Source: CAXPZW01 sp049594615 (GTDB taxonomy: Bacteria > Bacteroidota > Bacteroidia > Flavobacteriales_D > Sanyastnellaceae). From it: DNA of 64,000 nucleotides. Made by a program: the position numbers and the translations under genes. Shown piece by piece: positions 34,567-43,564 of the stretch (within the stretch, counting starts at the first letter, position 1; the number at the start of each line of letters is the position of its first letter). The DNA lies in contig JBMYJR010000006.1 of NCBI GenBank assembly GCA_049594615.1, positions 34,887 to 98,886 of the forward strand, read 5' to 3'. The notes beneath the pieces are model-generated. The model was not told where the DNA came from. It did not search any database and worked only from the letters and a program-made list of their open reading frames with translations.

Positions 34567-35928
34567 CTATACGATGCTGGCGATGATGCCCCCCACCAAA
34601 AAGTAGATGATCAGGCCAATGATGTCGTTGGCGGTGGTGATGAACGGGCCGGTGGCCAGCGCAGGATCAATCTTGTATTTGTCCAGTGCCAAGGGTACAA
34701 ACGTGCCAAACAGCGCCGCAAACACGATGACCGCAAACAGGGAAATGCACACCGTAATGCTCAGGGCCAGCCCAAAGTTCAACAGCATGCTTGAGATGAA
34801 AATGATGGCCGAGCAAATGATGCCGTTGACCATGCCCACACTCAGCTCTTTGGCGAGCTTGGCGCCCAGGCCCTCGTTGCGCAGAGATTGATTGGCCAAG
34901 CCCTGCACCACAATCGCTGCCGATTGCACCCCAACGTTGCCACCCATTGCGGCAATGAGCGGGATAAACAGGGCCATCTCAATGTTCTTTTCGATGTCGA
35001 ACGCACCAATCACCGTTGCGCCCAGTATTCCACCGGCCATGCCGATCAGCAGCCACGGCAGGCGTGCGCGGGTGAGGGTCCACACGCTGTCACGCGATTC
35101 GACGTCCTCAGAAATACCACTGGCCAGCTGGTAATCGCGTTCGGCCTCTTCACGCAGGACATCTACCACGTCGTCAATGGTGATGCGGCCCAAAAGTATA
35201 CCGCCTTGGTTGACCACGGGCACAGTGACCAAATCGTACTTCTCCATGACCGAAGCCACTTTCTCATCGGACAAGTCCGGGGTGACCGCGTGCAGTTCCT
35301 GTTGCAAGTAAATGTCGCGGATGTACGAGCGGGTAGACGGTGAACTGAGCAGCAGGCGCTTGAGCGAAAGGCGGCCCAACAGCACATCGTGATCGTCCAC
35401 CACATAGATGGTGTAGACGTTGTCGATGTCCTCGGCCTGGCGGCGCATTTCACGGATAGCAGTGGCGATGGTCCAGTTCTGGTTGACCTTCACCAGCTCC
35501 TTGGCCATCAGGCCACCTGCGGTACCTTCTTCGTAGGCCAGCAGGTCCAGGATGTCGGAAGCTTGGTCCTCGTCCTCAAGTTGGGCGATGACTTCTTCCT
35601 TCTTCTGATCTGGAAGTTCTTGGATGAGGTCGGTGGCGTCGTCGGAATCGAGGTCCCCTACGAGCTCCTCGGCGATCTCCTTGGAAGTGTAGGTGGACAG
35701 CAACTCTTCGCGGGCGTCTTCCTCCATTTCCATCAACACATCGGAGACCTTGTCCTTGTCGATAAGCTTGAAGAGGTAAGCAGCTTCATCGCGCTTGACC
35801 TCGTCGAGGATGTCCGCGAGGTCCGCCGGGTGCAGCTCCCCGATCATGCCGAGCACATCTGAATCCCGGCCTTCCGCGAGGTGTTCTCGCAGCAGCGTCA
35901 TGAATTCATTGTTGAGTTCGAACTGCAT
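34567..35928 (-). CDS. mgtE: Magnesium transporter MgtE
   Basis: 453 residues with the complete MgtE architecture: N-terminal superhelical domain (about 1-125, LHPADLADILDEV), two CBS domains (about 135-255), a connecting helix and five membrane helices (about 285-453) including PLIAAMGGNVGVQSA and the pore Asp in TANDIIGLIIYFL. The CBS/N domains bind Mg2+ and close the channel, so activity is regulated by intracellular magnesium. A decayed ORF lies just upstream. Confidence 0.96.
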   Translation of the reverse strand: MQFELNNEFMTLLREHLAEGRDSDVLGMIGELHPADLADILDEVKRDEAAYLFKLIDKDKVSDVLMEMEEDAREELLSTYTSKEIAEELVGDLDSDDATDLIQELPDQKKEEVIAQLEDEDQASDILDLLAYEEGTAGGLMAKELVKVNQNWTIATAIREMRRQAEDIDNVYTIYVVDDHDVLLGRLSLKRLLLSSPSTRSYIRDIYLQQELHAVTPDLSDEKVASVMEKYDLVTVPVVNQGGILLGRITIDDVVDVLREEAERDYQLASGISEDVESRDSVWTLTRARLPWLLIGMAGGILGATVIGAFDIEKNIEMALFIPLIAAMGGNVGVQSAAIVVQGLANQSLRNEGLGAKLAKELSVGMVNGIICSAIIFISSMLLNFGLALSITVCISLFAVIVFAALFGTFVPLALDKYKIDPALATGPFITTANDIIGLIIYFLVGGIIASIV

Positions 35929-35960
35929 CAGGGGGCAATTTGCGGGCTAAAATACCGCTT

Positions 35961-36188
35961 TCATGTGGGGTGAATACGACGAAAAACGACCGCGGGTTGA
36001 ATGTCGAGCTCAAAGAGCACATTGCCTTGGGAGCGGGTGGCCTGACGGATGGGACCAAATTCCTCCCAGCCGCCGTTGGAACCATGGCTGACTTTGAGGT
36101 CGGTGTGGAGGTCTGTGGCTTGATCACGTTCTATCCGGAATTCGCGTTCCCTACGAGTTGTTCTGTTTTCATCAGTGGGGTCTGCCCA
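35961..36188 (-). pseudogene. Truncated ORF without start codon upstream of mgtE
   Basis: 75 open codons on the minus strand ending in a TGA 33 bases before the mgtE start. The translation is strikingly protein-like: it contains REFRIERDQATDLHTDLK, NGGWEEFGPIRQA and NVLFELDIQPAVVFRRIHP. It has no ATG, and its upstream end is a TAG at 36189-36191, so it looks like the 3' remnant of a larger gene broken by nonsense or frameshift. Family not recognised. The remaining part of the 394-base gap (36189-36322) shows no gene. Confidence 0.35.
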
Positions 36189-36322
36189 CTAGGGGCGTGG
36201 TTCTGGTTTTGAGTGTATTTCGATGCCTTGAATTTCGGTGTGGGAGTAGATCTGAAGGAGGTTGTCGGGGGGGATCTTTCAGGTTTGCTTGTATAACACA
36301 TGCATCACAACCAAAAGCGCAC

Positions 36323-36487
36323 ATGATTTCAGCCAACGCACACAATGCACAGCGTCTTCCCGCCACCCCAGATTGGTACGATTTCTCCGGTCCGTTGTGG
36401 CAGAAATACCACGCGCAAACCCGCAAAAAAGTCCGCTTTCCACGCGGATACAAAGAAGTAAGCCTGCTCGGGACCAGCGGAAGCTGA
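36323..36487 (+). CDS. Putative small protein, 54 residues
   Basis: ATG at 36323 opens a frame with composition like a real protein (contains DWYDFSGPLWQKYHAQTRKK and RFPRGYKEVSLLG). A bidirectional terminator starts 25 bases after the stop. In this window each such symmetric terminator lies between two convergent genes, which supports a plus-strand gene here. No clear -7 box or homologue is known to me, hence moderate to low certainty. Confidence 0.4.
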   Translation: MISANAHNAQRLPATPDWYDFSGPLWQKYHAQTRKKVRFPRGYKEVSLLGTSGS

Positions 36488-36511
36488 CCGTTCGCAAGGA
36501 AGTTTGAAACC

Positions 36512-36546
36512 AAAAAGGGAGCTCCTGAACCGGGCTCCCTTTTTTT
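36512..36546. terminator. Bidirectional terminator
   Basis: AAAAAGGGAGC ... GCTCCCTTTTTTT with an 11-base loop; serves the DUF2723 gene on the minus strand and the small gene on the plus strand. Confidence 0.85.
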
Positions 36547-36564
36547 ATGCGTTGATGTGGCGGG

Positions 36565-39500
36565 TTAGAAGTCCGCCGAAAGACCGATGCGACGGCTGCG
36601 GAATTCGTCTTCTTTCAATTCAAACAACTCTTGCGAGGCGTCCAGACGCTTTTGCAGTTGTTCGATCATCTCCGAGTTAGGATCATAGATGCGCAGCAGG
36701 TCAATCATGGACTTGTTGAGCTCGATGTTGAGGTTGATGTCCTGTCGGTAATCCTGCGCGTGGCGCGGATCCAAGGTGCTGTAGTATTCTACTTCATCTT
36801 CGTGCAGTTCAAAGAGGCGTAACAACAGCTCGGCGCCGGTGGCGCGGGCGTCCTCGACCCCGGCATCGTCCAAGTTGGACACCGGTGTGCCGGGCGGCAT
36901 GCGCAGGGCTTGAATCATGCTGGAATCGGTGGTCATGGCGTAGTAGTTCTTCACGTATTGGAAGATCACTTGGTCGTAAGGCACATTCTGCTCAGGCATG
37001 ACCTGCAAGGCGTAGTCCATCACCTTCTTGGCTTTGTCCTCTTTGTTTTCCTCGATGAGGGCCTCGGCCAAGTTGGCCATTTGCAGGCGCATGTTGGTCA
37101 CCATGCGCAGGTTGTTTTCATCCAGGTAGATGCCAGTGGTGTCGTCCATACCGCCCCAATGGAATTCATCCATGACATTGGTGTACATGCGTTCGGTATC
37201 GATGTTGCCTTGGTACAACGGGTGTGGATCGTTGGTGCGGATAGGCACGAGTCGGTATGCCAACCCTTCCAGCTGGAAGTGGCGGCCCAAGCCAATGTAG
37301 GCATCGTTGCCGGTGGTCACCGCAAAGTAGATCGGACGTTCCCAGTTGTTGGTGCGAATCAGGTCCAACAGCATCATCGAGTTTTTGGTGATGTAGCGGT
37401 TGGGGATTTGCCAGCGGATTTCAGGCACAATCTTGTCGGCATCCTCCACATCCACGGTACCGGTTTCCACAATGCGCGCCGAATCGATGGGGATACTCAA
37501 GCGGTTGGTGGGGAAGCTGTAGATCTTCTTGGCTTGGCCTTCGAGGTAGTTCTTGTCGTCGAGGGCGTATTCCAGCACTTCGCTGACAGGGACGAATTGA
37601 CCTTCGTACTCCTTCTCGGGGTAGATGTAGATCACGTCGCGCGTGCCTTGGCGGTACTTCTGCTCGGGGATGCTGAACGGCACCGGATCCGAGTTGTACG
37701 CCTTGCGTTTCATTTGATCGATGTACCAATCGGTGTTGAGCAGCGAGAGGTTGACCACGCGCACATCGGTACGGTAGCCTTCGACTTCTTGAACGTACCA
37801 GAGTGGGAAGGTGTCGTTATCACCATTGGTAAACAAGATGGCATTGGGCTCGAGCGAGTCCAAGTAATTCTTGGCAAAATCCACACCGGTACTGCGCTTG
37901 GAGCGGTTGTGATCGTCCCAACCTTCGGAAGCCATGATCACCGGCACCACCAAGCAGAGGATGGAAGCCAGCAGTGCACTCTGGGTGTCCTGCAGCTTAC
38001 GGGCCCCAAAGCCAAAGACGGCCAGCGCCGCACTGGCTAAAATGGCCATGTAAAGCAACGTGTAGCTGAATGCGTGATCCTGAGAACCCATCAGGCTCTC
38101 CATTACGTAGATGGCCGCACCCGCACCGCAGGCGACTGCCACGGCAAAACCAATGTCCTTGGCCAGCACGCGGCGTGACACCTCGTAAAGGGCCACCACG
38201 CCCAAACCAATCCACAGCGCAAAGGCATAGAAGGATCCCACATAGGCGTAATCGCGCTCACGTGGTTGCTCGGGGGTTTGGTTGAGGTAAATCACAATGG
38301 CCAGGCCTGTCAACAGGAACAAAAAGCCCACCACGGTAAAGTCTTTGGGACGGCACACGGCCTGAAACACCAACCCGATCAAGCCCAAAATCAGCGGCAG
38401 CAAGAAGAACGTGTTGTAGCCCTTGTTGACCAAGGCTGTTTCAGGCAGGCGGTCTCGATTGCCCAAGCGTTCGGCGTCGATCATGGAGATGCCGCTGAGC
38501 CAGTTGCCGTCGATGATGCCACCGCGGCCTTGCTTGTCGTTTTGGCGACCGGCAAAGTTCCACATGAAGTAGCGCCAGTACATGTGCCCCACTTGGTAAT
38601 TCATCAAGTAGCGCATGTCCTCCCCGAAGGTGGGCAGCAGTTGAGCACGCAAGCGGTCGCGCTTTTTCTCCACCACACGCATTTCCTTGTTGAGCTGCTC
38701 CAGTTGATCGCGGCGGATGCCTTGATTCTGGTAGTACCCAATGGTGTTACGGATTTGGTAGTGCATGTCTTCGAGGCTGTCGAGCAAGGCCTCGGTTTGC
38801 TGTACGCGGAGGCGTTTGCCGTAATCCTGCCAGCCTTTGTAGTCACTCCATTCCTTGTATTTGTTTACATGGTTGGCTTGCGAGGAATACATGCGGGGGA
38901 AGGTGCCGGTGTAGCGCTCATCGAAGTTGGGCAGCGCCCCCTTCTTCTCGCCAGAGTCGATGTATTCCTTCTTGAGGAAGTACTTGCTGCTCTGCTTGCT
39001 GTCGATGTAGCGTTGGGCGTCAAATTCGTTGCGGAAGGACTGTACGCGGCGGTTGCCCTTCTTGGTGGACTTCCACACGCTGAAACTCTTGATGAACGAA
39101 GGGGCGCCGTCTTTTTGCGGCTTGTCGTCCAAGGTGGGGGTGTTGAAGTAGTGACCGGTCAACAGCGGGCGGTCGCCGTACTGCTCGCGGTTGAGGTAGC
39201 TGAGCAGGGTGAAGAGGTTCTCCGGGTTGTTCTCGTCCATGGGCGGGTTGGCCGCCGAACGGATCACCACCAGCGCAAACGACGAGTAACCCAAGATGAT
39301 CACCAAAATCGACAGGCCCAAGGTGTTGGCCACCACCCAGCCCTTGCGGCGAGAGAAGTAGACCAAAAAGCCCAGTCCGCCCAACACCAGCAGGCCGTAG
39401 ACCAATACGCCGGTGTTGAAGCCCATATCCAAGTCGTTGACAAACAACAACTCAAACCACGCGGCCACGTTGATCAATCCTTTAATAACACCCGAAAGCA

Positions 39501-40182
39501 CCAAGCCCAAAAGCAATCCGGAAATGCCCAACGCAATGGCCACGCCTTTCCAGCTGAATTCATAGCGCTTGAAGTAGTACACCAGGCAGATGGCTGGGAT
39601 GGCCAGCAAGTTCAACAAGTGGACCCCGATGGACAGACCCATGAGGTAGGCGATCAGCAGGATCCAACGCATTTCCCCTCCACGGTGGGCCAAGCTCTCC
39701 CACTTGAGGATGGCCCAAAACACCGCCGCGGTAAACAACGAAGACAAGGCATACACCTCGCCCTCCACGGCTGAAAACCAGAACGAATCGCTGAAGGCAT
39801 ACGCCAGCGCACCCACCGCAGAAGCCCCCAAAACCGCCACTTGGGCGCCTTGGGTAAAGGTGTCTTTGTTGAAGAATTTGCGCGCCAAATGCGAGATGGA
39901 CCAGAACAAGAAGAGCACCGTAAAGGAGCTCGCCAGGGCACTTTCCACGTTGACGGCAAGGGCTTCGTTGCCCTCTCCAAAGAAAATCACAAACAGGCGG
40001 GAGATCAACATCCACAGCGGGGCGCCGGGCGGGTGACCCACCTCCAAACCGTTGGCCGAGGCAATGAACTCACCACAGTCCCAAAAACTGGCGGTGGGTT
40101 CGATGGTCATCAGGTAGCACACCGTAGCAATGGCAAAGACTGCCCAACCGGTGACGTTGTTCAAGAAGGAGAAGCGCTTCAT
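36565..40182 (-). CDS. DUF2723 membrane protein (GT117-type glycosyltransferase)
   Basis: 1205 residues from MKRFSFLNNVTGW at 40182. About a dozen membrane helices occupy residues 10-330 and 560-800. The N-terminal TIEPTASFWDCGEFIASANGLEVGHPPGAPLW is the highly conserved DUF2723 start with acidic residues in the first periplasmic loop, as in protein O-mannosyltransferases. A long soluble C-terminal part (about 800-1205) follows (TGVDFAKNYLDSLEPNAILFTNGDNDTFPLWYVQE). In Bacteroidota this family is proposed to glycosylate exported proteins using lipid-linked sugars; T9SS cargo nearby would be plausible targets. The gene is monocistronic. Confidence 0.92.
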   Translation of the reverse strand: MKRFSFLNNVTGWAVFAIATVCYLMTIEPTASFWDCGEFIASANGLEVGHPPGAPLWMLISRLFVIFFGEGNEALAVNVESALASSFTVLFLFWSISHLARKFFNKDTFTQGAQVAVLGASAVGALAYAFSDSFWFSAVEGEVYALSSLFTAAVFWAILKWESLAHRGGEMRWILLIAYLMGLSIGVHLLNLLAIPAICLVYYFKRYEFSWKGVAIALGISGLLLGLVLSGVIKGLINVAAWFELLFVNDLDMGFNTGVLVYGLLVLGGLGFLVYFSRRKGWVVANTLGLSILVIILGYSSFALVVIRSAANPPMDENNPENLFTLLSYLNREQYGDRPLLTGHYFNTPTLDDKPQKDGAPSFIKSFSVWKSTKKGNRRVQSFRNEFDAQRYIDSKQSSKYFLKKEYIDSGEKKGALPNFDERYTGTFPRMYSSQANHVNKYKEWSDYKGWQDYGKRLRVQQTEALLDSLEDMHYQIRNTIGYYQNQGIRRDQLEQLNKEMRVVEKKRDRLRAQLLPTFGEDMRYLMNYQVGHMYWRYFMWNFAGRQNDKQGRGGIIDGNWLSGISMIDAERLGNRDRLPETALVNKGYNTFFLLPLILGLIGLVFQAVCRPKDFTVVGFLFLLTGLAIVIYLNQTPEQPRERDYAYVGSFYAFALWIGLGVVALYEVSRRVLAKDIGFAVAVACGAGAAIYVMESLMGSQDHAFSYTLLYMAILASAALAVFGFGARKLQDTQSALLASILCLVVPVIMASEGWDDHNRSKRSTGVDFAKNYLDSLEPNAILFTNGDNDTFPLWYVQEVEGYRTDVRVVNLSLLNTDWYIDQMKRKAYNSDPVPFSIPEQKYRQGTRDVIYIYPEKEYEGQFVPVSEVLEYALDDKNYLEGQAKKIYSFPTNRLSIPIDSARIVETGTVDVEDADKIVPEIRWQIPNRYITKNSMMLLDLIRTNNWERPIYFAVTTGNDAYIGLGRHFQLEGLAYRLVPIRTNDPHPLYQGNIDTERMYTNVMDEFHWGGMDDTTGIYLDENNLRMVTNMRLQMANLAEALIEENKEDKAKKVMDYALQVMPEQNVPYDQVIFQYVKNYYAMTTDSSMIQALRMPPGTPVSNLDDAGVEDARATGAELLLRLFELHEDEVEYYSTLDPRHAQDYRQDINLNIELNKSMIDLLRIYDPNSEMIEQLQKRLDASQELFELKEDEFRSRRIGLSADF

Positions 40183-40203
40183 ACGTGGGATTTGTGCTGA
40201 AGG

Positions 40204-40211
40204 CGAATTTA
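40204..40211 (-). promoter_or_regulatory. Near-consensus -7 box TAAATTCG of the DUF2723 gene
   Basis: One mismatch from TAnnTTTG (minus strand), 22 bases before the ATG. The rest of the gap 40212-40383 shows nothing recognisable. Confidence 0.4.
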
Positions 40212-40383
40212 GGAAATCCAACCCCCGCAACCCCTTGATTTTACGCGGCGAAAAGGAAAGTTTAACGGGGGTTTTTCACATTGAAAATTATGGTCATGTA
40301 GCCCCTTTTGGTTGCAACAATCCCCTTGAGTGCCTGTGCAGTCCTCATTTCAGATCTGATGCCTGTCCCGAGACACCTAAGGT

Positions 40384-40914
40384 TTAGACAAACCGCGGGT
40401 CTGTCTCCATCACATGACCGCAATGGTCACAGGTACGCAGCTGCTCACTGGCGTAGAATTCACGGAAACGGGGTTGAAAGTCCTTCTCCACATTGTGCAG
40501 CTCGAAGTAGGTGTCGTGCAGTTTGTGGTTGCAGTTGTCGCAGAACCACATGAGCCCATCCACCATACCGGTGTCTTTGCGGATGCACTCGATCACCAAG
40601 CCCACCGAACCTTCTGAGCGCATGGGTGAATGCGGGATGCCCGCCGGGAGCAGGAACATCTCTCCCTCCTTGATGGGGATGTCCACCGCCTTGCCGTCCT
40701 CTTGGATGCGCACGTTGATGTCGCCTTCGATTTGGTAAAAGAGCTCTTCGGTTTCGTTGTAGTGGTAGTCCTTGCGTGCATTGGGGCCGCCCACGATCAT
40801 CACGATGTAGTCGCCGGCCTCGGTGTACAGGTTTTTGTTGGCCACCGGGGGCTTGAGCAAATCGCGGTTTTCGTCAATCCACTGCTTGAGGTTGAAGGGC
40901 TTACGAACAGGCAT
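40384..40914 (-). CDS. nbaC: 3-hydroxyanthranilate 3,4-dioxygenase
   Basis: 176 residues from MPVRKPFNLKQWI at 40914. The Fe(II) ligands of the cupin site are His51, Glu57 and His95, with Arg47 and Arg99 for substrate, all at the numbering known for the Cupriavidus enzyme. Two CxxC pairs (CDNC near 124 and CDHC near 164) form the second, rubredoxin-like iron site of bacterial forms. It opens 3-hydroxyanthranilate to the quinolinate precursor in the kynurenine pathway (NAD synthesis or tryptophan breakdown). No other kynurenine gene is in this window. Confidence 0.96.
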   Translation of the reverse strand: MPVRKPFNLKQWIDENRDLLKPPVANKNLYTEAGDYIVMIVGGPNARKDYHYNETEELFYQIEGDINVRIQEDGKAVDIPIKEGEMFLLPAGIPHSPMRSEGSVGLVIECIRKDTGMVDGLMWFCDNCNHKLHDTYFELHNVEKDFQPRFREFYASEQLRTCDHCGHVMETDPRFV

Positions 40915-40968
40915 GGGTCTTGGGTTTCTGGAGAGCAAAGTACAAAGTTCGGTCTCAATCCGATGGGC

Positions 40969-40976
40969 TACTTTCG
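40969..40976 (+). promoter_or_regulatory. Near-consensus -7 box TACTTTCG
   Basis: One mismatch from TAnnTTTG; 14 bases before the ATG at 40991. Confidence 0.4.
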
Positions 40977-40990
40977 TCGCAATCTCCGCT

Positions 40991-41599
40991 ATGAAAACCA
41001 CTGAACGCACCCTGGCCCTGGTGGCTGCCCTTGCCCTGGTCATGTTGGCCACGCATGTGCCCATGGGCAGTTTGCTGTTGATTGTTTCCCTCTCGGCGTT
41101 GGCCGTGTTGTACTACCCCCTTGGTGTAGCCTTGTTCAACGACTTGCCGCTGTCTGCAGTGGCGCGCCGGACGGACATCGAGGGCGTTTCGGCCGGCCGC
41201 AAGGTGGGGGCCATTGCTGCGGGTATGGCCTTTGCGGTGGTGTGCGTGGGCATCCTGTTTCGGGTTCAAATGTGGCCTTCGGGCGGATTGATCTTGTTGA
41301 CCGGACTGGCCTTATTGGTACTACTGCTGGGCTTTTTGTTTGTGCGCAAGAAGTCGATTTCGGTGCCGTTTTACCGCGGGATTTACATCCGCCTGGCCAT
41401 CCTGGGACTGGTGGGAACGATGCTGTTCATGATGCCCACCATTGTTCTGGTGGAATGGCATTACCACAACCACCCGGATTACATCGAACGCTGGAAACAA
41501 GTGCAAGAAGACCCCACCAACGGCGAACTGCGCGAACAGCTCTTGGAGCTGCAAGAGGCCATCGCGAAAGGCCAGCATACCCCTGAGTCTACGCCTTGA
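40991..41599 (+). CDS. Membrane protein, function unknown
   Basis: 202 residues with five to six hydrophobic helices (about 8-40, 68-90, 93-115, 130-155). The phrase GILFRVQMWPSGGLILLTGLALL resembles the 'FKxxHWPGA' helical hairpin of GldL and related Bacteroidota membrane proteins, but there is no GldL-like coiled coil; the similarity is only noted. The C-terminus is a charged helix (ERWKQVQEDPTNGELREQLLELQEAIAKG). It overlaps the convergent exporter gene by 11 bases. Confidence 0.75.
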   Translation: MKTTERTLALVAALALVMLATHVPMGSLLLIVSLSALAVLYYPLGVALFNDLPLSAVARRTDIEGVSAGRKVGAIAAGMAFAVVCVGILFRVQMWPSGGLILLTGLALLVLLLGFLFVRKKSISVPFYRGIYIRLAILGLVGTMLFMMPTIVLVEWHYHNHPDYIERWKQVQEDPTNGELREQLLELQEAIAKGQHTPESTP

Positions 41600-42515
41600 T
41601 CGCAGGTGCTCCTCCTGCGGGCCGCTGCACACTGACCAGGTACACTCCCATGAAAATCAACAGGGCAAATCCCGCCTTGATCCACGTAAAATCTCCGGTG
41701 TAGTTCAGGTGCGTGAAGGTGCTGAGTAGCCAACTGAAAAACGCGCTGAGCACCGGTTGGAAGTAGATGTAGCTGCTGCTCACCGTCGGCTGCACGTGAC
41801 GCAGCGCCAGGATGTTGAACAGGTAAGTCAAGAAGGTGGTGCCCAAAATCACAAAGGCCCACACCATCCATCCCCAGCTGTCTACCTCAGCCCATTGGAT
41901 GTCCGAGAAGGAACCAAATCCCACCGGGCCCACCGCCACAAAGCCAAACAGAAACACATAGCTGATCACCGTCAACGGGTTGTACTTGGCCATCAGCGGC
42001 TTGACCAGCACCAGGTACAAGCCGTAGCTCATGGCGTTGATCAGGATGAACAGGTCGCCAATGGGGTTGCTGAGCCCGGTGTTATCTCCTCGACTGAGCC
42101 ACAGCACACCCACCGCCCCGGTAGCCCCCAAGGCCACGCCAATGCCTTTGCGCAGGGTGATCCTGTTCTTCAAAATGAGTGCGGCGAGCAGCATGACCAA
42201 AATGGGCGTGGTGGTCATGATGATGGCCGCGTTCAGGGGCGAGGTTTTTTGCAAGCCCATGAAAAAGAACAACTGGTTGCACGCCACCCCGGTGAGGCCG
42301 CACAAAAACAGGCGCCACCAATCTGTGGAGGCGATTTTTTCCTTCACCCAAATGCGGATGATCCAAAACAGCAACCCCGCACCCAGCACCCGCATGAAGA
42401 TGAAGCCCACCGGCGGAAAGGGCTCGGGCATCACGCTCTTGGCCAGCGGGTAATTGGCCCCGTAGATCAGGGCCGCGCCGGTGAGGCAGAGGTGGGCTTT
42501 GAGTTTGGTGGACAT
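41589..42515 (-). CDS. DMT-superfamily transporter (EamA type)
   Basis: 308 residues with ten predicted membrane helices in two EamA repeats (about 8-140 and 155-290). The conserved starts ALIYGANYPLAKSVMPEPFPPVGFIFMR and TVSSSYIYFQPVLSAFFSWLL are typical. Such proteins export amino acids, purines or other metabolites; the substrate cannot be predicted. It is the last gene of the leftward udk-arsC-like-eamA group. Confidence 0.9.
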   Translation of the reverse strand: MSTKLKAHLCLTGAALIYGANYPLAKSVMPEPFPPVGFIFMRVLGAGLLFWIIRIWVKEKIASTDWWRLFLCGLTGVACNQLFFFMGLQKTSPLNAAIIMTTTPILVMLLAALILKNRITLRKGIGVALGATGAVGVLWLSRGDNTGLSNPIGDLFILINAMSYGLYLVLVKPLMAKYNPLTVISYVFLFGFVAVGPVGFGSFSDIQWAEVDSWGWMVWAFVILGTTFLTYLFNILALRHVQPTVSSSYIYFQPVLSAFFSWLLSTFTHLNYTGDFTWIKAGFALLIFMGVYLVSVQRPAGGAPAIKA

Positions 42516-42524
42516 GGGGAAGGG

Positions 42525-42878
42525 TTAACCCAACTTCTCCTGCGCCGCAGCCACCACCTTCTTGGTGTTCCCCACAAACAGCTCGCCTTCGATCCACATC
42601 ACGGGGCGCTTGAGGAAGGTGTATTCCTCGAGGATGTACTTGCGGTAGTCCTGTTCGGTGAGGTCCATTTCATTGAGGCCCATGGAGCGGAACTTCATGG
42701 CGCGGCGGCTGAAGAGGGCTTCGTAACTGCCGGTTTCTTTGGCCATGGCGTCGAGCTCTTCGGCCGAGACGTTTTGGACCTTGATGTCTTGGAGGGTGAT
42801 GCCGCGGTTTTCGGCGTCGAGTTCTTTGAGGATGCGCTGGCAGGTGTTGCAGCTGGAGAGGTGGAAGATCTTTTTCAT
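42525..42878 (-). CDS. ArsC/Spx-family thioredoxin-fold protein
   Basis: 117 residues. The redox site is CNTCQ near residue 10 (CxxC, as in Spx), then a helical and beta layout with TLKRPVMWIEGELFVGNTKK at the C-terminus as in ArsC/YffB. Spx-like rather than arsenate reductase function is suggested by the CxxC pair and absence of the ArsC arginine set, but both remain possible. The start overlaps the udk stop as ATGA, suggesting coupled translation. Confidence 0.85.
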   Translation of the reverse strand: MKKIFHLSSCNTCQRILKELDAENRGITLQDIKVQNVSAEELDAMAKETGSYEALFSRRAMKFRSMGLNEMDLTEQDYRKYILEEYTFLKRPVMWIEGELFVGNTKKVVAAAQEKLG

Positions 42879-43498
42879 GCGTCTTGCAGGATGCGGATGC
42901 GGGCCACGGTTTGGGCCAGTCCAAATTCAAAATTGTCGTTGTTGTCCACCACCAAATCGCAGCGGTCGCGGAAGGGCTCCAGGCAAGTGGCTTCGGCCGG
43001 GAGCACGTGGTGCTTCCAGCGGTAGCGCACGTCGGCCTCGTCATAGCCGCGCTCTACTCCGTCGCGTTGGATGCGCCGTTGCAAGCGGGTATCGGCATCC
43101 ACGTCCAGCAGAATGCGCAGGTCCATGGCGGCAAACACCTCTTCGTACTCAAACACAAAGAGTCCCTCGGTCACGATCACAGGTGCGGAAGGGATGCGCA
43201 GCACTTTGGGATCGGCGTCTTCGTTGTTGAAGTCGTATTCCACCACTTCCACATTGCGTCCGGCCTCCAAGGCACACAGGTCCTGGAAGTAGCGCGCCCG
43301 GTCAATGGCGGTGGGCAGGTCGAAGTTGGTCTCGCCGTTTTCGTCGACTTTCTGCTTGTCGGCAGGCAAGTAGTAGTTGTCCAGGGAGAAGACGGTCATG
43401 TTGCCTTTACCCAACTCCTTCTGCAGCGCGTGCAAGAAGGTGGTTTTACCAGCGCCACTGCCGCCGGCGATGCCTACAATAAGGGGTTTTGCTTCCAT
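42875..43498 (-). CDS. udk: Uridine kinase
   Basis: 207 residues from MEAKPLIVGIAGGSGAGKTTF at 43498. P-loop GGSGAGKT near residue 13, DNYY acceptor motif near 43, NFDLPTAID near 62 and RDGVERGYD lid region near 155 identify the uridine/cytidine kinase family. It phosphorylates uridine in pyrimidine salvage. First gene of the udk-arsC-like-eamA operon; an exact -7 box is eight bases upstream, so the leader is very short. Confidence 0.95.
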   Translation of the reverse strand: MEAKPLIVGIAGGSGAGKTTFLHALQKELGKGNMTVFSLDNYYLPADKQKVDENGETNFDLPTAIDRARYFQDLCALEAGRNVEVVEYDFNNEDADPKVLRIPSAPVIVTEGLFVFEYEEVFAAMDLRILLDVDADTRLQRRIQRDGVERGYDEADVRYRWKHHVLPAEATCLEPFRDRCDLVVDNNDNFEFGLAQTVARIRILQDA

Positions 43499-43505
43499 CG
43501 GTGGG

Positions 43506-43513
43506 CAAAGGTA
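43506..43513 (-). promoter_or_regulatory. -7 box TACCTTTG of udk operon
   Basis: Exact TAnnTTTG on the minus strand, 8 bases before the udk ATG. On the opposite strand TTCCTTTG (43535-43542) may serve rfbA. Confidence 0.65.
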
Positions 43514-43564
43514 ACCGGCCCCGGCGCATTTTTGTTCCTTTGTGGAAAGACCTGCGCCACTCCT

